This document shows positions 24,330-33,408 of a stretch of 64,000 bases of DNA, piece by piece. Source of the stretch: CAG-873 sp910578365 (GTDB lineage: Bacteria; Bacteroidota; Bacteroidia; Bacteroidales; Muribaculaceae); assembly GCA_951635545.1 (NCBI GenBank), contig OX620685.1, positions 1,860,001-1,924,000 of the forward strand. The letters run 5' to 3'. The translations under genes were made by a program, and so were the position numbers. Every line of letters starts with the position of its first letter. The stretch's first letter is position 1. The notes below the pieces were generated by a model that saw nothing but the letters and a program-made list of their open reading frames with translations, was not told the origin of the DNA and searched no databases.

Positions 24330-26141
24330 TTACATCTTGCTGTCGATAAGCTTGATTTTTTCGGTGAGCGCGTCGAGTTCTTCTTTGATATGGTCGATAC
24401 GACGCTGGAATTCGCGCAGCATTGAGTCGCCGCTTTTGCTTTTGCTCGACAGGAAGCCGATATTGTTTTCGAAAGTACGGATTTCCTGGCGCTTAGCCTC
24501 GGCAATACGGGTGAGGCGTTCGCGTTCGCGATACAGTTTCTGCCGGTCGCCCTCGATGTTGGCCATGTTGCTTTCGAAGCGGTCCATGCTGCGTCGGGTC
24601 TGCTGACGGTCGAGCATCGAGCGCAGGCGGTCGAGTGCCTGGTGGTAGCGGTCGTATACCTTGTCTTTATCCTTGAAGGGTACATGGCCTATTTCCTGCC
24701 ATTTCTGTTGACTGCTCTTGAGGGTGTCGAGTATGCTTTCGCGGGTGGCATCGTCGGCAACAGCCTCGATGGCCTCGATAATTTCGCGTTTGGCCTTGAG
24801 GTTTGCCTGTTGCTGCTGGCGCTGGTCGCTGCCTTGTTTTTTCTTCTGCTCGAAGAAGAAGTCGCAGGCGGCGATGAAGCGTTTCCACAGCTCTTCGCCT
24901 TGTCGGCGGGCGGTGTTGCCTATTGTTTTCCACTCTTTCTGCATGGCCACGAACTGTTCGGTAGCCGCGCGCCAGTCGGTGCTGTCTTTGAGAGCCTCGG
25001 CTTTCTCTACAATGGCGGTCTTGGCGGCGAGGTTCGCAGCCTGTGCGTCGCGGCTGTCGCGGAAGAATTTGGCTTTCAGCTCAAAGAACTTGTCGCAGTA
25101 GGTGCGGTAGCGGGCAAACAATGTGTTGTTGACTTTGCGTGCGGCAAAGCCTATGGTGCGCCACTTTTCCTGCACTTCTTTCACCGCCTCGGTGGCTTTT
25201 TCCCAGGCCTGTGCCGAGGTGAGGCTGTCGAGGTCGATGGCTTCGAGAGTTTCGCACAGCGCGGTTTTTTTCTGCTCGTTCTGGAGTTCTTCGGCTTTAC
25301 GGGCTTCGAAGTGTTCCTGGTAGCGTCGGCGGATTTCGGTCGATGCGGTTTTGAATTCGTCCCAGAGCTGGTCGCGCAGTTCCTTGGCCACGGGGCCTAT
25401 ACGGCGCCAGTCGTCGTGGAGGTCGCCCAGACGGCGGTATGCCTCAATGATGTCGTCGATGGCGGTTAGTTTGCGTGTTTCGTCTATTATTTCCTGTTTG
25501 GCTTCGAGGTTCTTTTTGAAGTCGTAATCGCGCAGCTCCTTGTTAATCTTGAGATTGTCGGAGAATTTTTCGCGTGCATCGGAGAATCGTTTCCACAGGG
25601 AGGTTTCCTCGGTCGGGGGTACGTCGCCGGTGGCGTTGAATTCCTCTACAAGCTCGCGGTACCGGGGGAAGGTGCGATTTACGTTGTCGGTGTCTTCAGC
25701 CAGCACGGCTATTTCTGCTATGATGGCATTTTTCTTTTCGAGGTTGCTGATTTTGAGTTTTTCCTGTTCTTCGGTCCAAGCAGCTTTGCGGTTGCGTATG
25801 GAGTCGAGAATCGACTGGAATTCGTCGACAAAAGGCTCTGGGCTGAATTCGCCTTCAGGCGTGTCGGCATCATTAGCCGGCATAGCTTTATGGAGCGTGT
25901 TGAACTGCTGTCGTAGCCTGCGGACTTCGTCGCCCGACACTTCGGCGGGGTCTTTTTGAGCCATGGCTTTGGCATTTTCGATAAGAGTTTCCATGGTAAG
26001 GATAGGCTGGTCCGCTGTATCGGCGGTGTTTGTATCCACAGATTCAGAGTCTTGCGCCGGCATCTCTTCGGCTGCCGGGGCGTCGAGGGGGGGAGTGGGC
26101 ATAGAGGTGAGTTCGTCCTGTGCCCGGTCACGCATTTCCAT
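24330..26141 (-). CDS. DUF349 repeat protein
   Basis: 603 residues, almost entirely helical and highly charged. After an acidic Pro-rich leader (about 1-50) there are four to five DUF349 repeats of about 70 residues, recognisable by W-x-x-I/A-G and LWDEFKTA/RFIAACDFFF motifs: DDWRRIGPVAKELRDQLWDE, EKWRTIGFAARKVNNTLF, KEWKTIGNTARRQGEELWKR and QKWQEIGHVPFKDKDKVYDR. A coiled coil closes the protein (about 520-603). The family is widespread in Bacteroidetes; no biochemical function is established. Confidence 0.88.
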   Translation of the reverse strand: MEMRDRAQDELTSMPTPPLDAPAAEEMPAQDSESVDTNTADTADQPILTMETLIENAKAMAQKDPAEVSGDEVRRLRQQFNTLHKAMPANDADTPEGEFSPEPFVDEFQSILDSIRNRKAAWTEEQEKLKISNLEKKNAIIAEIAVLAEDTDNVNRTFPRYRELVEEFNATGDVPPTEETSLWKRFSDAREKFSDNLKINKELRDYDFKKNLEAKQEIIDETRKLTAIDDIIEAYRRLGDLHDDWRRIGPVAKELRDQLWDEFKTASTEIRRRYQEHFEARKAEELQNEQKKTALCETLEAIDLDSLTSAQAWEKATEAVKEVQEKWRTIGFAARKVNNTLFARYRTYCDKFFELKAKFFRDSRDAQAANLAAKTAIVEKAEALKDSTDWRAATEQFVAMQKEWKTIGNTARRQGEELWKRFIAACDFFFEQKKKQGSDQRQQQQANLKAKREIIEAIEAVADDATRESILDTLKSSQQKWQEIGHVPFKDKDKVYDRYHQALDRLRSMLDRQQTRRSMDRFESNMANIEGDRQKLYRERERLTRIAEAKRQEIRTFENNIGFLSSKSKSGDSMLREFQRRIDHIKEELDALTEKIKLIDSKM

Positions 26142-26757
26142 AATTAATTAAATTCGTAATAGTATATGCTTGCTGGCGCTTGCCAAACAGCGCCCAAATT
26201 TACAAAAAAATTGTGATTGTGCAAAATAATTCGGTTTAGGCGGTAAAAAAACACTGTCACAGCTTAGAGCTTGTTTTGTCCGGAGTTAAACAGCATCATG
26301 TACTCGCTCTCGAAATTTGGGGTGAAAACGCCGTTGCCGATGGAGTTGATGATTTCAGTGCGGCTCCAGAAGCGGCCGCCGTCGAGTTCGTCGCTTGGTG
26401 TGGGAGTGCTGCTTATGGTGGTGCGGTAAGCGTTTACAAGTTCGCGTTCGCGCTCGCTTTCAAATATGTAGCGGCGCAAGAACCGCGCCTCGAAATCCTC
26501 CAGTCCCAGTTCCTCGCGGGCCTCGCGCCGCAGGGCGCAGAAGGTGTCCTCGCCATAGTCAATGTGGCCGCCGACCACGGCTCTTTCATTTAAAAAGTCT
26601 AGTGCTTCCGAAAAGCCTTTTATTTTATAGCGGGGGAAGTCTGAATGGGAAAGGGTGATTTTCGCATTTATTTCTCTGATTTTCAATAAAATAAGTAGTG
26701 TAAAAATTGGTCAAGTGGCCAATTTTTCGTAACTTTATAGTTGTAAATCAATTAGTT

Positions 26758-27430
26758 ATGAATAAAAATAAGCCACTTGACCAAGTGCGTTCGACCGGCG
26801 TAAATGCGCCCAATCGGACTTCAAAATTAGTAAATAAATCTGAATTCAACGGCAGTATCCTGAACAGATTGATGAATTTCGCCCGTTCAGTCCCCGATTT
26901 CCGCAGGTCCGACAAGGGCAATATACAACATCGGCTCGCCGACATCATCATACTGATGATATTAGCCAGAGAGTGTGGATGTGTCGGGCGTGCCGATATA
27001 ATTGAATTCGGACGTCTCCATCTCAATAAATTCCACAGGCTGGGCATTCTCAGGAACGGCGTGCCGTCAGAATCAACACTGTGCCGTGCTGAAACCGGCA
27101 TTAACGATCATGCGATGGCCGACAGGATGCAGGATTTTGCCGGGGCATTTCACAAAGAGCTGCTCAAAAAAGGGTGTGGCAAGGAAATAATATGCATAGA
27201 CGGCAAGGCCGAGCGTGGCACAGTCCTGGAGAACGGGCGCAATCCTGATATAGTGTCGGCGTACTCGTTCAACACCGGCATAATTCTGGCTACAGAGGCC
27301 TGCCAGGCGAAAAGCAATGAGATAAAGGCAGTTCCGCGGCTTATCGACAAACTCGACATAGCCGGAAAGATAGTGACAGCCGACGCCATGTCCATGCAGA
27401 AGGATATAATCGATAAAATCAGAAAGAAAG
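26758..27430 (+). pseudogene. ISAs1 transposase, N-terminal fragment
   Basis: Codons 1-224 of the second ISAs1 transposase (start MNKNKPLDQVRST at 26758), including the first and second catalytic Asp blocks (ICIDGKAERG, VTADAMSMQK). It breaks after AATCAGAAAGAAAG where the IS110-family element begins. Joined to the fragment at 29017 it gives an uninterrupted 412-residue protein. TTGGTCAAGTGGC (26707-26719) at its promoter pairs with 26772-26784 inside the gene (13 bp). Confidence 0.9.
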
Positions 27431-27528
27431 TCACTATGTTTGCATCAGATTAGCTGACGGGGCGCTCAACGGGGGCTGTCTGCCCCCTTGCCGCTAAGGC
27501 TTTCCCCCGAGAGGAGTGAGGAGAAAAG

Positions 27529-27599
27529 ATAGACGTAAGGGCAATTGCATGTAAATTTGTAAAAGCAAAATACATTAACAGCAAAACCGATACGTCTAT
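27529..27599 (+). promoter_or_regulatory. IS110 recombinase promoter region with start-codon-spanning inverted repeat
   Basis: ATAGACGTA (27529-27537) is perfectly complementary to TACGTCTAT (27591-27599), which overlaps the ATG at 27598. A -7-like TAAATTTG (27552-27559) lies between, so the left arm would be missing from the element's own mRNA. Further upstream GGGGGC/GCCCCC (27474-27490) forms a strong hairpin at the element's left end, near where a bridge RNA or insulating terminator could sit. Confidence 0.55.
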
Positions 27600-28668
27600 G
27601 GTACAAAGTAACAAAAAAGATTTCAGCGGACAAAATATCTCTATTGGTATTGACGTCCATCTGAGAACATGGAGTGTCACGGTGCTCACCCCCTCTGGGT
27701 TTATGCGCACTCATACTCAAAAGGCTTCGGCCAAAGAGCTCTTTGAACATTTGAACAAGCATTATCCTAACGGTAGCTACCATGCAGCCTACGAGACGGG
27801 GTTTTCGGGCTTCTCGACCTATTATGCCCTGACTGAGCTTGGTATAAAATGCACCGTGGTACATGCGGCTGACGTTCCGACCACCCAGAAGGAAAAGGTC
27901 TCGAAGTCAGACCCGGTGGATTCAAAAAAGCTGGCCAAAGCCCTTATGCGCGGCGAGCTCGGCAGTGTGTACATTCACTCGAAGGACAGCCTCGATGACC
28001 GTGCGCTGGTACGCCACCGCGCCACTATTGTGAAGCTTTCCGGCGGCATAAAATCCAGAATCAAGCATCTGCTGTACAACAACGGCGTGGAGTACCCCGA
28101 AGAATATTTCCGAAGCAACCGCCACTGGACAAGAAGTTTCATAACGTGGTTGCAGAATGACGTGCGGTTGCTCTCCGACACCCGGGTCTCGCTTGACCTG
28201 CTCATTGCCGAGGTACTCCATTACAGGGAACGCCTCCTTGATGTCAACCGCAGATTGCGCTCGCTGGCGCGCAGCGACAGGTATGCCGAGAAATACGGCA
28301 TCCTGATGTCGGTTCCCGGCATTGGTTCGACAATTGCCATGAGCCTGCTTACCGAGATTGATGACATCGGTCGCTTCAGTAACCAGCGCCAGTTCGCATC
28401 GTTCCTCGGACTCGTGCCGATGATGTCGTCAAGCGGCGACAAGGAATACGTCGGTGAGAAGACTTTCCGGGGAAACAAATTCCTCGGTCCAAAAATAGTC
28501 GAGGCCTCATGGATAGCCATACGGCACGACGCGGAACTCTCCGCAAAGTTCGGCGCATTGTGCACTCGCGGAATGAAGTCGCAGGAAGCCATAATCCGGA
28601 TAGCCCGCAAGCTCTCCAACATAATATTTTCCGTACTGAAATCAAACCGCAGATATGAATGCCGTTAG
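27598..28668 (+). CDS. IS110-family recombinase (DEDD transposase)
   Basis: 356 residues. The N-terminal RuvC-like DEDD domain shows ISIGIDVHLRTWSV (Asp near 15), AYETGFSGF (Glu near 63) and KSDPVDSKKLAKAL (Asp pair near 104-107). The C-terminal Transposase_20 domain has MSVPGIGSTIAMSLL near 239-253, RQFASFLGLVP and SSSGDKE with the candidate catalytic Ser. The family performs RNA-guided site-specific insertion. The gene is intact, so the nested element is potentially active. Confidence 0.94.
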   Translation: MVQSNKKDFSGQNISIGIDVHLRTWSVTVLTPSGFMRTHTQKASAKELFEHLNKHYPNGSYHAAYETGFSGFSTYYALTELGIKCTVVHAADVPTTQKEKVSKSDPVDSKKLAKALMRGELGSVYIHSKDSLDDRALVRHRATIVKLSGGIKSRIKHLLYNNGVEYPEEYFRSNRHWTRSFITWLQNDVRLLSDTRVSLDLLIAEVLHYRERLLDVNRRLRSLARSDRYAEKYGILMSVPGIGSTIAMSLLTEIDDIGRFSNQRQFASFLGLVPMMSSSGDKEYVGEKTFRGNKFLGPKIVEASWIAIRHDAELSAKFGALCTRGMKSQEAIIRIARKLSNIIFSVLKSNRRYECR

Positions 28669-28671
28669 ATA

Positions 28672-29016
28672 ATGCGACACACAAAAGTCTTATAGGCAAA
28701 TACAGTAAGACGGCTACTCTCGCCTCCTTGATGAGCCTTGGCTGCATCTAAAAGAAAGGTTGTGGCGTCTTTCCTATTATGCTGAATAAGTAAACTGTCA
28801 GCCCGATGGGGCGTGACTGATAGAAGTTTGCCTGATAGGACTTTTTTTACTACAAGGCATTTCGGGCTCTAACCGATTGCCGGTTATTTGATTGGGGCAG
28901 AGGCCTCGATCATGACTCTTTTGTGCCTACACAATCGGCACAGAAATATAAGCAATTGATTTTTAACGTTAATCTTTTCTAAATCTCAACGAGAATTTTG
29001 GAATACAACATAGAAG
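28672..29016 (+). other. Noncoding right part of the IS110 element
   Basis: About 345 bases with no credible reading frame. It contains AAAAGAAAGG (28750-28759) followed by GTCTTTCCT, a possible small hairpin; AAAGAAAGG also matches the target sequence at the insertion point. A GCC..GGC-rich stretch lies near 28855-28900. This is a candidate location for a bridge RNA, but I could not fold it reliably. Confidence 0.4.
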
Positions 29017-29582
29017 GGGGTGACTTTCTGATAGAACTCAAAGCCAACCAGCCGTCATTGCGATACGGCATTGAGGACAGGCTTGTGGCACACACACCGG
29101 TATATTCCTACACCGAAGGCCCCGAACTGGCACACGGCAGAATAGAGACGAGAACCTACCGCATATATGACGGACTGGACATCATCGCCGACAAAGAGAA
29201 ATGGGGCGGAAACATGACCATCATTGAGTATGAATCATCCACAGTCAAAAAGTCAACAGGGATACACACCTCGGAAAAACGTTTGTACGTCAGCAGCATG
29301 CCGGCAGATACCCCGAAGCCCGGCACCATTGTGCGCAACCACTGGTCGATAGAAAGCATGCACTGGGGGCTGGACTACAATCTTCAGCAGGACAATATAA
29401 AACGCAAGTCGACAAGAGCCGCCCGAAACCTCGACACTATACAAAGAATAGTCTACTCGGTGTTCTCAATATGGAAAGGACTCCGCAAAAAACGATCGGA
29501 CAAAAATAAAGGCATAGCCGAACTGATGAGACATGTCTCTATGAGCTTTACCAGGCTGATGCGATTTTTAAGCCAAAACTGA
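29017..29582 (+). pseudogene. ISAs1 transposase, C-terminal fragment
   Basis: Carries the continuation GDFLIELKANQPSLRYGIED to the end of the transposase, including the RNHWSIESMHWGLDYN block with the third catalytic residue. It is nearly identical to the matching part of copy 1. A reading frame starts a few codons earlier inside IS110 sequence, but that is chance. Confidence 0.9.
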
Positions 29583-30021
29583 AAAAAAACAAGATTTTGA
29601 TAACAGGATAACCTTTTGACATACAGACATAGAAAAATTACCCGCTCCGGACTGAAGCGGGTAAGGGAGGATGTGCTCTTTATTTTAGTTTAAATGAAAG
29701 AGCCGTGCCGCCGACCGCGGTGTCCCATTTGCCGGGCTGGATATCCTTCCACAAAGGGCGTCGCTGCAGGTACAGTCGTCCTTCGGAGTCGAACACGTGG
29801 AGGTGGATTACCGGATGCAGCAGTCCGGAGCCGCTGTGACACTCGCTGCGGGTGGCCGAGCCGATGACGTTGCCCTGCTCATCTACCAGCGGAAAAATCT
29901 CGTTGCCGTTGTCTTTATTCATAGTTGTTTGTAATGATTCTTGTGCAAAGTTAGTAAAAATTGCGCAGGTTGTCCGAACAAACAGGCGCGTGTGTATGTT
30001 TCTTTAAAAAAGAATCATATT

Positions 30022-31203
30022 ATGCTGATTAGATATACTGCGCTATGTACTTTGTTGACAGTGGCCTTGCGGGCCATGTCTTCCGATGTGCCTACTCCCG
30101 GCGAGATTGCCGCACGGCTTAGTGGCTGTGAGAGTTTTTCGGCCGATGCCGGATTTGAAGTGTGGCTGCCCAATGCAGGTGACCCTGTGGAGTATTCCAT
30201 ATTGTTGCTAAGTTCTGATAATGGCGGTGCCGACACGCTGTCGGGCTTCGATTACCTTATCGACTGGACACTGACGCGAGCGGCCGGCGAGTCGCGCGGT
30301 TTTTCGGCTTATTTCGGAGGCAATCATTACCGCTATCGCGACGGTCGGCTGCAGGAGTACCACTATACTGACAATCCGGCTCCATTCGCTCCTGACGGGG
30401 ACTTGCGCAAGGGTGTGCAGAGTCAGGCCCAGTTCGTCAATCTGCTGCCGGGCGCACTGGCCGACGAACTGCGGATGATGGAGTCCGACAGCAGTTATAC
30501 CTATAAGGTGAGCGAGCGCGACGGCAATGTGACCATAGCCGGCAACCAGAGCATAAACGGCAACGAGGTACGAACATTCAAATATACTTTCAGTGCCTCT
30601 GACGGTATGCCGCGGCGGCTCGATATCGACACCAATCCCGGCCAGATAAGCGAGCAGTCCATGACGGTTGAGTATACTTATGGTTGCGCACAGCATGAGC
30701 TGCCGCACAGCGAGGATGCGCTCATGAAGTTATATCCGGAGGAGTTTGCCAGATTCCGCCAGAACGATTTCCGCCTGGAGAAGCTGCCCGGACAGAGTCT
30801 GCCTGAATTTTCGGTGCAGGCAATCGACGGCGGCCGCATGACCCATCATAAATCGGATACATTCGATGCTCCGGTGGTGCTGCTTCTGCTCGACAGCAAC
30901 GCGGGCAATCCGGAGGCAGTACTCGGGGCTGTGCGCAATTCGGTAGAGCTGTATCCGGGTACGGTTCAGCAGGTGACGGCATTTGTCGACAATAGGCTTG
31001 AGGATGTCGAGGGTGTGTGTGGCCGTCCGCTTCAGGGCGAGCGAGTGCTGTACGGCGCCAGGGCACTGGCGCGCGACTGTGGAGTTACTGTTACTCCGAC
31101 CCTGATATTCGTCAGCTCCGACGGTGTGGTGGAGAATTATATACAGGGTATGAACAAAAACCTTGGCAACGAGGTTTTAGAAATGATAAGTAATCTGAAA
31201 TAA
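30022..31203 (+). CDS. Exported LolA-like domain fused to a cysteine-less thioredoxin-like domain
   Basis: 393 residues from the ATG at 30022; the signal peptide (about 1-20) supports this start over upstream ones. Residues about 25-230 form a beta-rich LolA/LppX-like domain (AARLSGCESFSADAGFEVWL ... GMPRRLDIDTNPGQIS). From about 262 (LPGQSLPEFSVQAIDGGRMT) a TlpA/AhpC-type thioredoxin fold follows, ending PTLIFVSSDGVVENYIQG with the cis-Pro TPT. The C-x-x-C position is LLDSNAGN, so no redox pair remains. The product is probably periplasmic. It lies 16 bases before tpx and is likely co-transcribed, suggesting an envelope or peroxide-stress unit (inference). Confidence 0.72.
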   Translation: MLIRYTALCTLLTVALRAMSSDVPTPGEIAARLSGCESFSADAGFEVWLPNAGDPVEYSILLLSSDNGGADTLSGFDYLIDWTLTRAAGESRGFSAYFGGNHYRYRDGRLQEYHYTDNPAPFAPDGDLRKGVQSQAQFVNLLPGALADELRMMESDSSYTYKVSERDGNVTIAGNQSINGNEVRTFKYTFSASDGMPRRLDIDTNPGQISEQSMTVEYTYGCAQHELPHSEDALMKLYPEEFARFRQNDFRLEKLPGQSLPEFSVQAIDGGRMTHHKSDTFDAPVVLLLLDSNAGNPEAVLGAVRNSVELYPGTVQQVTAFVDNRLEDVEGVCGRPLQGERVLYGARALARDCGVTVTPTLIFVSSDGVVENYIQGMNKNLGNEVLEMISNLK

Positions 31204-31219
31204 TTAAAAGACTATAAAT

Positions 31220-31726
31220 ATGGAAACCATTTATTTCAAGGGCGCGCCCTGTCATACTTACGGCACAGTGCCTGCCGTGGGCGAGAAAGCTCCGTGTTTC
31301 AATCTGGTAAACATGGCTCTGAAGGAAGTCAGTTGTCTTGATTTTCGGGGCAAGCGTGTGGTACTCAATGTATTCCCCAGCCTCGATACTCCGGTGTGCG
31401 CCGCGTCGGTACGTCGCTTCAACCAGGAGGCTGCCGAGCTTGACAATACGGCAGTAATATGTGTGTCGATGGACTTGCCTTTCGCTGCCTCGCGCTTCTG
31501 CACCGCAGAGGGAATCAAGAATCTTGAGGTGGCAAGTGCCTTCCGCTCGCCTTTGTTCGCCCAGAAATATGGCCTGCAGATTGTCGACGGTCCACTGGCC
31601 GGCCTTCTGGCCCGTGCGGTGATTATCCTCAACGGCGAGGGCATGGTGGAATATGTCGACCTGGTAAGTGAGATTACCGACGAGCCCGATTATAAATCGG
31701 CCATTGATTTTATGAAGAAGAAATAA
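31220..31726 (+). CDS. tpx: Thiol peroxidase
   Basis: 168 residues, cytoplasmic Tpx-type peroxiredoxin that reduces hydrogen and alkyl peroxides using thioredoxin. The active-site block NVFPSLDTPVCAASVRRFN carries the peroxidatic Cys near residue 59, and SRFCTAEGIKNLEVASAFRS the resolving Cys near 94, the spacing expected for Tpx. Length matches the family. Confidence 0.94.
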   Translation: METIYFKGAPCHTYGTVPAVGEKAPCFNLVNMALKEVSCLDFRGKRVVLNVFPSLDTPVCAASVRRFNQEAAELDNTAVICVSMDLPFAASRFCTAEGIKNLEVASAFRSPLFAQKYGLQIVDGPLAGLLARAVIILNGEGMVEYVDLVSEITDEPDYKSAIDFMKKK

Positions 31727-31852
31727 TATGGTACGCCGATAAGCACGTGTAGCAGGCTATTGTTCTATGGTTTCGTTTGAGCCTGAGAGTTTTTCGAATA
31801 ATCAAAGGCGTTTGAGAATCACCGGAATATTGCATTCGTTTACTTCTATAAA

Positions 31853-32725
31853 TTAGAATGGTAAATCATAGCCGTAATTTTCAAAAGGCTCTTTTGCTGT
31901 AATTTCCTGCGAAGTATATTTGAAGTCCGGAATTTTATTTTTGTATATCTCTAATAAATTTCTGTCGTCTAACTCTCTTCTGCGCCGGTACGATAGATTT
32001 GAAAATTCCAAATCTTGTTCGATCCCTAGAAACCTCCGGCCACATAGTTTAGCGGCTATTCCTGTAGTTGATGAACCTGCGAATGGGTCGAGAATCCAAT
32101 CGTGTTCGTCTGTGCTGGCGAGAATGATGCGGGTGAGAAGAGCCAATGGCTTCTGCGTGGGATGCTTGCCGCATGACTTTTCCCAGCGCCCGATTGCAGG
32201 AAGTCGCCATACGTCAGTCATCTGTTTCCCTTCATTGATGGCCTTCATCAACTTGTAATTATATTTATGAGGTACCTTCGGGCACTTACGCGCCCAAATA
32301 AAGAACTCTGTAGAGTAAGTAAAGAATCGGCATGATATGTTTGGCGGTGGATTTGTCTTTGCCCAAGTGATTACATTGAGTATCTTATAGCCGAGTTCGG
32401 TCAGAGCATTAGCTATTGAAAAGATATTATGGTGAGTACCGGAAATCCATATTGTGCCATTATCTTTAAGCTTTTCTCTGCATAAAGACAGCCATTTGCG
32501 GTTAAACTCCATGATGGATTCAGGAGAACTGCCCTTATCCCACTCGCCTTTATCCACACAAACGACTTTTCCGGCCTGATAGCTTATACCTCCATTAGAA
32601 AGAAAATATGGTGGGTCGGCAAAGATCATATCAAACTTAAAATCAAACTGAGGGAGCACATCAAAACAGTCACCATGTACGATGGTGAAGTCACGATTGT
32701 CTGATTTATAGAATGATTTTATCAT
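31853..32725 (-). CDS. DpnA-type DNA adenine methyltransferase (beta class)
   Basis: 290 residues. Motif IV DMIFADPPYFLSNGG lies near 33-47 and the SAM-binding motif FAGSSTTGIAAKLCGRRFLG near 219-238, the beta order (catalytic motif first), as in M2.DpnII (DpnA), which methylates GATC and can act on single strands. The ATG overlaps the restriction-endonuclease stop by one base (TAATG), so the three-gene system was translated as a unit. Lower GC than the flanking chromosome. GATC specificity is inferred from the partner genes. Confidence 0.88.
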   Translation of the reverse strand: MIKSFYKSDNRDFTIVHGDCFDVLPQFDFKFDMIFADPPYFLSNGGISYQAGKVVCVDKGEWDKGSSPESIMEFNRKWLSLCREKLKDNGTIWISGTHHNIFSIANALTELGYKILNVITWAKTNPPPNISCRFFTYSTEFFIWARKCPKVPHKYNYKLMKAINEGKQMTDVWRLPAIGRWEKSCGKHPTQKPLALLTRIILASTDEHDWILDPFAGSSTTGIAAKLCGRRFLGIEQDLEFSNLSYRRRRELDDRNLLEIYKNKIPDFKYTSQEITAKEPFENYGYDLPF

Positions 32726-33340
32726 TATTTTATAGCAGATAAATCAAGATTTGGAATTATTTGTGTATTTGTATAATTCTCCTTGTAGTAGAAAGCTCTT
32801 CTTCGAGCACGTGTTATTCCGCCCTTTCCGTCAGGCGCATCCGTTTTGTCTTGATTGTTTGCACCTTTTGTTTTTGGTTCAAGATAGACTCCCATGCTAC
32901 ATGAAAGTTTGTCTGCATCGCCACGCTTGATGTATGATTGAATTTCCTCCCAATCTGTTTTGAAGACTTCATTTTGTACATCGGATGGATGATCAAGGAA
33001 GTAGTCAACAATAACATAATCAACTTGTTGTTTAGGTTTGCCATTAACCTTTGCAAGATAAACTACCCAAAATGTTAAATTAATTTTACTTCTGATTTTA
33101 GCCGTTTCCCATGTTTCTTTGGCAACTTCGCAATAATTAATCATTTGAATTGCTGTCGGTTCTTTAGCTTTAATAGAACCATCCTTATTCTTTTGTAATG
33201 GTAGGATCTTGATCTCACAGCCAATTTGAGGTAAATCAGCTTCATCTCTATTGTTGTTTTCTATACCAAGTAACGCGAGTTCGGGATAAGGAACACCATA
33301 AAAAAGTTGAATCGGCAGCTTAAAAAAGTTGCCGATTCTC

Positions 33341-33408
33341 TTGGTAATATTACTGATATTTAGTAATTTAGAGGTACTAAACAATAAATACTGTATCATG
33401 ATTACCGA
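33341..33408 (+). promoter_or_regulatory. IS982 transposase promoter with inverted repeat spanning the start codon
   Basis: TTGG (33341) and TAATTTAG (33364-33371) are 23 apart. TTGGTAAT (33341-33348) can pair in RNA with ATTACCGA (33401-33408, codons 2-4; one G-U pair). The arrangement is retained in copies B and C. Confidence 0.5.

Larger units (their letters stand above)
27431..29016 (+). mobile_element. IS110-family element nested in the ISAs1 transposase gene
   Basis: About 1586 bp, edges set by comparison with intact ISAs1 copy 1; the bases AAG are shared by both junctions, so the edges are uncertain by three bases. There are no long terminal inverted repeats, as usual for IS110. It holds one recombinase gene (27598-28668) with 167 noncoding bases before and about 345 after it. 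IS110-family elements encode a bridge RNA in such a noncoding end. Confidence 0.85.
26577..29706 (+). mobile_element. ISAs1-family insertion sequence, copy 2, with nested IS110 element
   Basis: Same terminal repeats as copy 1 (ACGGCTCTTTCATTTAA), flanked by the 10-bp target duplication GCCGCCGACC. Without the nested element it is about 1.54 kb. The sequence has diverged from copy 1 over the first half, but the right half (29017-29582) is nearly identical to copy 1, which could reflect gene conversion or different ages of segments. Confidence 0.92.
26264..29922 (-). pseudogene. Nudix hydrolase gene (YfcD/IDI-like) split by ISAs1 copy 2
   Basis: The N-terminal part (29922-29707, MNKDNGNEIFPLVDEQGN...) and the C-terminal part (26576-26264) flank the element. 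Removing the insert and one 10-bp duplication (26567-26576 = 29707-29716) restores a 172-codon frame without any shift. The junction regenerates AVGGHIDYGEDT followed by REAREELGL, a perfect Nudix box (GX5EX7REXXEEXGX), so the insertion hit the metal-binding site itself. The intact protein would be a Nudix hydrolase like YfcD with an IDI-like N-terminus. The present fragments lack either the Glu residues or the N-terminal sheet and should be inactive. Confidence 0.9.
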
